NCBI GenBank assembly: GCA_009885595.1
Contig: VFKJ01001213.1
Location: forward strand, 1-7,008
From: Myxococcales bacterium
GTDB lineage: Bacteria > Myxococcota > Myxococcia > Myxococcales > Myxococcaceae
Direction: 5' to 3'
Length of the DNA: 7,008 nucleotides
Positions within the stretch are counted from its first letter, which is position 1. Every line of letters starts with the position of its first letter. Positions 5,117 to 7,008 of the stretch are shown in pieces. Made by a program: the position numbers and the translations under genes. The notes under the pieces are model-generated. The model searched no databases. It worked only from the letters and a program-made list of their open reading frames with translations, and was not told where the DNA came from.

Positions 5117-6337
5117 CTACTTCTCCGCCTTCGTCGCCGTCACCACGGCCGGGCCCGACTCGACGGGCCTGGGCGGAACGGAAGGCGGCTCGGTGATGGC
5201 GTCCTTCGTCAGGGCCACCAGCCCACTGGGCGGCTCGGTGACGGCCTGGGCCGGTGCGGTGGGAATGATGGACAACCTCGGCAGCTCGGAGTCGGCGTAC
5301 TGAATCAGCGCCGCCACCAGCGTGAGCACCAGCGGGCCCATGAAGATGCCGGCGAAGCCGAACACGCTGAGGCCGCCCAGCAGGCCCACGAAGACCAGCA
5401 GCGTCGACGCGTTCGAGCTGCCCGAGATGATCAACGGGCGGATGACGTTGTCGCTGCCCGCCACCAGGATGATGCTCCACAAGGTGAGGAACACGGCCCA
5501 GCCCGTCGAGCCCTGGGCGACCAGGGTGATGGCCGCGGGCACCCACACCAGCGCCGTGCCCACGATGGGAATGAGCGAGGCCATCGCGCCCACCGCGCCG
5601 AACACCAGGGGCGAGGGCAGCCCCGCGATGGCGAAGCCGATGCCCACCAGCGTGCCCTGGACCAGCGAGGTGACCGCGGTGCCCAGCACCACCGCGCGCG
5701 TGACCCCGCCCAGGGTGCCGGCGAGCTCGACCTTGCGATCCGCCGTCATCGGCACCAGGCGAATGCCGCGCGCGAGCATGCCCTTGCCGTCGCGCAGGAA
5801 GAAGAAGAGCAGGAACATCGTGAGCGCGAACTGGGTGATGATGTTGAACGCGCCGACCACCACGGTGCCGCCCAGCGACGCGATCTGCTGCAGCAGGCCC
5901 TGCGCCGCTTCGGAAGCGGACGCGATGATTTGATCCTTCGACAGCGAGGTGAACTCGCCGGTCTTGGTGAGCACCGCCTGCACCGGGCCCAACTCGAGCA
6001 TCATCTGCAGGGCGGGCAGGCGGCGGGCGGCGGCCTCCGTCTGGAAGCGCGCGAGCAGCTCTCCGGCCTGGCGCAGGAAGGTGAACACGAAGAGCGTCAC
6101 CGGCCCCGCCACCACCAGGAACGCGGAGATGGTCAGCACCCCGGCCGCCAGCGGCGGCTTCTGGCCTCTCGCCAGCAGCCTGGCGTTCGCCGGGTGCAAC
6201 ATGAAGGCGAGCAGCGAGGCCCACATCAGCGGGGCGAAGAACGGCAAGAGGATGCGAAAGGTGACGACCCCGAGCACCGCGGCGGTGACGAGGGCGAAGA
6301 CGCGCGCGTAGTAGTGGGAAGGCGCCAGGGTACTCAT
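5117..6337 (-). CDS. AI-2E family transporter (YdiK/PerM-like multi-pass membrane protein)
   Basis: This 406-residue inner-membrane protein belongs to the AI-2E transporter family (formerly UPF0118), whose members are linked to autoinducer-2 export, Na+/H+ exchange or unknown substrates; the substrate is not predictable. About eight hydrophobic segments are visible: roughly 12-30, 33-48, 64-88, 156-181, 213-239 (broken), 243-272, 278-294 and 310-346. A soluble loop at 90-155 separates the first and second halves, as in the family. The family signature is clear: DNVIRPLIISG (296-306) and the glycine-rich GLLGGLSVFGFAGIFMGP (318-335). The C-terminal 55 or so residues are a Pro-rich hydrophilic tail with two TEPPS units (367-371, 382-386), not part of the conserved domain. 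The ATG at 6337 is followed directly by the first membrane segment; no Shine-Dalgarno is visible. The gene starts 28 bp after the 6899-6366 gene on the same strand, so co-transcription is likely. Confidence 0.95.
   Translation of the reverse strand: MSTLAPSHYYARVFALVTAAVLGVVTFRILLPFFAPLMWASLLAFMLHPANARLLARGQKPPLAAGVLTISAFLVVAGPVTLFVFTFLRQAGELLARFQTEAAARRLPALQMMLELGPVQAVLTKTGEFTSLSKDQIIASASEAAQGLLQQIASLGGTVVVGAFNIITQFALTMFLLFFFLRDGKGMLARGIRLVPMTADRKVELAGTLGGVTRAVVLGTAVTSLVQGTLVGIGFAIAGLPSPLVFGAVGAMASLIPIVGTALVWVPAAITLVAQGSTGWAVFLTLWSIILVAGSDNVIRPLIISGSSNASTLLVFVGLLGGLSVFGFAGIFMGPLVLTLVAALIQYADSELPRLSIIPTAPAQAVTEPPSGLVALTKDAITEPPSVPPRPVESGPAVVTATKAEK
5184..5241. repeat. In-frame 13-bp direct repeat in the transporter C-terminal tail
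   Basis: GGCGGCTCGGTGA occurs at 5184-5196 and again at 5229-5241, 45 bp apart (15 codons), so the reading frame is kept. On the coding strand each copy encodes the core of a TEPPS unit in the Pro-rich tail of the transporter. The intervening sequence is not obviously duplicated. It is most simply a short tandem expansion, or convergence, in a region under little constraint. Confidence 0.6.
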
Positions 6338-6365
6338 GGGGCGCGTCGTAGCAGGGGTGAGCGGC

Positions 6366-6899
6366 TTAGTACCGCGCGAGCGTCACCAGCCAGGGGGCGG
6401 GAAGGTCGAGCTGCACTCCCGGCACGAAGCCCGGCGGCGGGGGCGGGGCCGGGTGACCTGGCGGCGGGCGATAGGGCTCGAGCTTCTTCTTGAGGGCGTC
6501 GCGGCGCTCCATCAACTCGGCGCGCTCGGCCGCCATCCCGTTCTCGAGGTTGTTGGCGGCGGTCAGGCACAGCAGCGCCGCCAGCAGCGAGACGCCGCCC
6601 AGGCCGGTGAGCACGACCCCGATGGTGAGCAGCGTGGTCGCCGCGAAGGCGCCGCTGCTCGCCCCGAAGATGAGCAGCGGAATGCCCGGCAGCAGCAGCA
6701 CCGAGAACGCGAAGCCCGAGGCCATGCCGATCACCAGGCCCTGGGGGTAGTGCGGCTTGAGCAGCTGGATGTTCCCGTCGAGCACGCGGACTTCACGATC
6801 GAGCGCGGCGAGGTCCGCCTCGGTGAGGGGGGTGTCGTCGCTCAGCAGCCTCGCCGAGGGCTCGGCGCACAACGTCAGCAGGAGGGCGAGGGCGAGCAT
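6366..6899 (-). CDS. Hypothetical exported/membrane protein with a signal peptide-like start and two membrane helices
   Basis: I cannot assign this 177-residue protein to a family. Order of features: a hydrophobic leader (MLALALLLTLCAEPSA, 1-16) that may be cleaved after Ala16; a charged, probably helical segment (26-50); two long hydrophobic segments, about 54-80 and 86-116, separated by a small Ser/Gly/Ala turn; a charged helix likely to coil (118-142, rich in Glu, Arg and Lys); and a Pro-rich linker with a run of five prolines (145-160). The charged helices flanking a membrane hairpin suggest an oligomeric membrane protein. An in-frame TAA lies 12 bases upstream of the ATG, so 6899 is the earliest start. 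The gene precedes the AI-2E transporter by 28 bp on the same strand, hinting at a shared transcript, and diverges from the partial gene at 6958. Confidence 0.85.
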   Translation of the reverse strand: MLALALLLTLCAEPSARLLSDDTPLTEADLAALDREVRVLDGNIQLLKPHYPQGLVIGMASGFAFSVLLLPGIPLLIFGASSGAFAATTLLTIGVVLTGLGGVSLLAALLCLTAANNLENGMAAERAELMERRDALKKKLEPYRPPPGHPAPPPPPGFVPGVQLDLPAPWLVTLARY

Positions 6900-6957
6900 G
6901 GGTGAGGCTTACAACAACCCGTTGGTGTGCGCCGGGCGCTGCGTCAGAGTGCCGCTC
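6900..6957. promoter_or_regulatory. Divergent intergenic region with weak promoter candidates
   Basis: These 58 bp separate two divergent starts and must hold the regulatory signals of both genes. On the + strand, TTGGTG (6922-6927) and CAGAGT (6945-6950) are separated by 17 bp but each matches the consensus at only three positions. On the - strand, TGTAAG (6913-6908) matches the -10 box at four positions and ends eight bases before the ATG at 6899. Neither gene has a clear Shine-Dalgarno. I saw no convincing operator palindrome. Confidence 0.35.
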
Positions 6958-7008
6958 ATGCCTTCGCTCCTTCGTGCGCTCGCCTGTGCCACGTTGTTCG
7001 CCGCCACC
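6958..7008 (+). CDS. 5' end of a gene encoding a probable exported protein (partial)
   Basis: An ATG at 6958 opens a frame that stays open to the window edge (17 codons): MPSLLRALACATLFAAT. One Arg followed by a hydrophobic, Ala/Leu-rich stretch is what the n-region and core of a Sec signal peptide look like. LACAT contains a Cys but too early for a typical lipobox, so lipoprotein status is unclear. Codon use is G/C-ending like its neighbours. It is divergent from the 6899-6366 gene. The product cannot be named from this fragment. Confidence 0.55.
   Translation, partial: MPSLLRALACATLFAAT

Noticed and set aside
4859..6493. Long + strand open frame (544 codons) overlapping the secreted protein and the transporter
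   Set aside because: The AI-2E transporter on the - strand has a clear family signature; the + frame is low-complexity Arg/Gly/His/Gln-rich sequence with no recognisable domain.

Overview
The window is uniformly G+C-rich. Codons strongly prefer G or C in third position, intergenic gaps are very short, and several secreted or membrane proteins have no recognisable family. With a carotenoid gene cluster that seems to carry a CarH/CarA-type light operator, this suggests a myxobacterium or relative (Myxococcota). That assignment is an inference from style and gene content; no taxonomic marker gene is present.

Region 1 (1-4340, + strand) is a carotenoid operon. After a possible tail of an upstream gene (1-36) there is a promoter-like element (TTGACG, 17-bp spacer, TATACA). 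Two TATACA motifs exactly 11 bp apart cover its -10 box and the first start codon, as expected for a MerR-family B12-photoreceptor repressor (CarH/LitR type). Three genes follow, joined by ATGA stop/start overlaps: a CrtI-superfamily desaturase of CrtD type (113-1603), a CrtU-type beta-ring desaturase/methyltransferase (1600-3219) and a CrtY lycopene cyclase (3216-4340). Together they would cyclise lycopene ends, convert beta-rings to aromatic phi-rings, and add double bonds to an acyclic end. Product could be isorenieratene or a monocyclic, chlorobactene-like carotenoid. Early genes (crtE, crtB, a clear crtI) are not in view. Both gene junctions contain a copy of the same palindromic repeat (10-bp arms), translated into the C-terminal tails of the first two enzymes; the second copy also supplies the crtY ribosome binding site.

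Region 2 (4341-5085, + strand) is a 46-bp gap and a small predicted secreted protein with two Cys-x4-Cys pairs, of no family I recognise.

Region 3 (5117-6899, - strand) holds a probable two-gene unit: a hypothetical exported or two-helix membrane protein (6899-6366), then an AI-2E-type transporter (6337-5117), which converges on the secreted-protein gene across 31 bp.

Region 4 (6900-7008) is a 58-bp divergent intergenic region and the first 17 codons of another + strand gene that begins like a signal peptide. No stretch over 300 bp lacks a gene. I saw no tRNA, rRNA, insertion sequence or CRISPR array.
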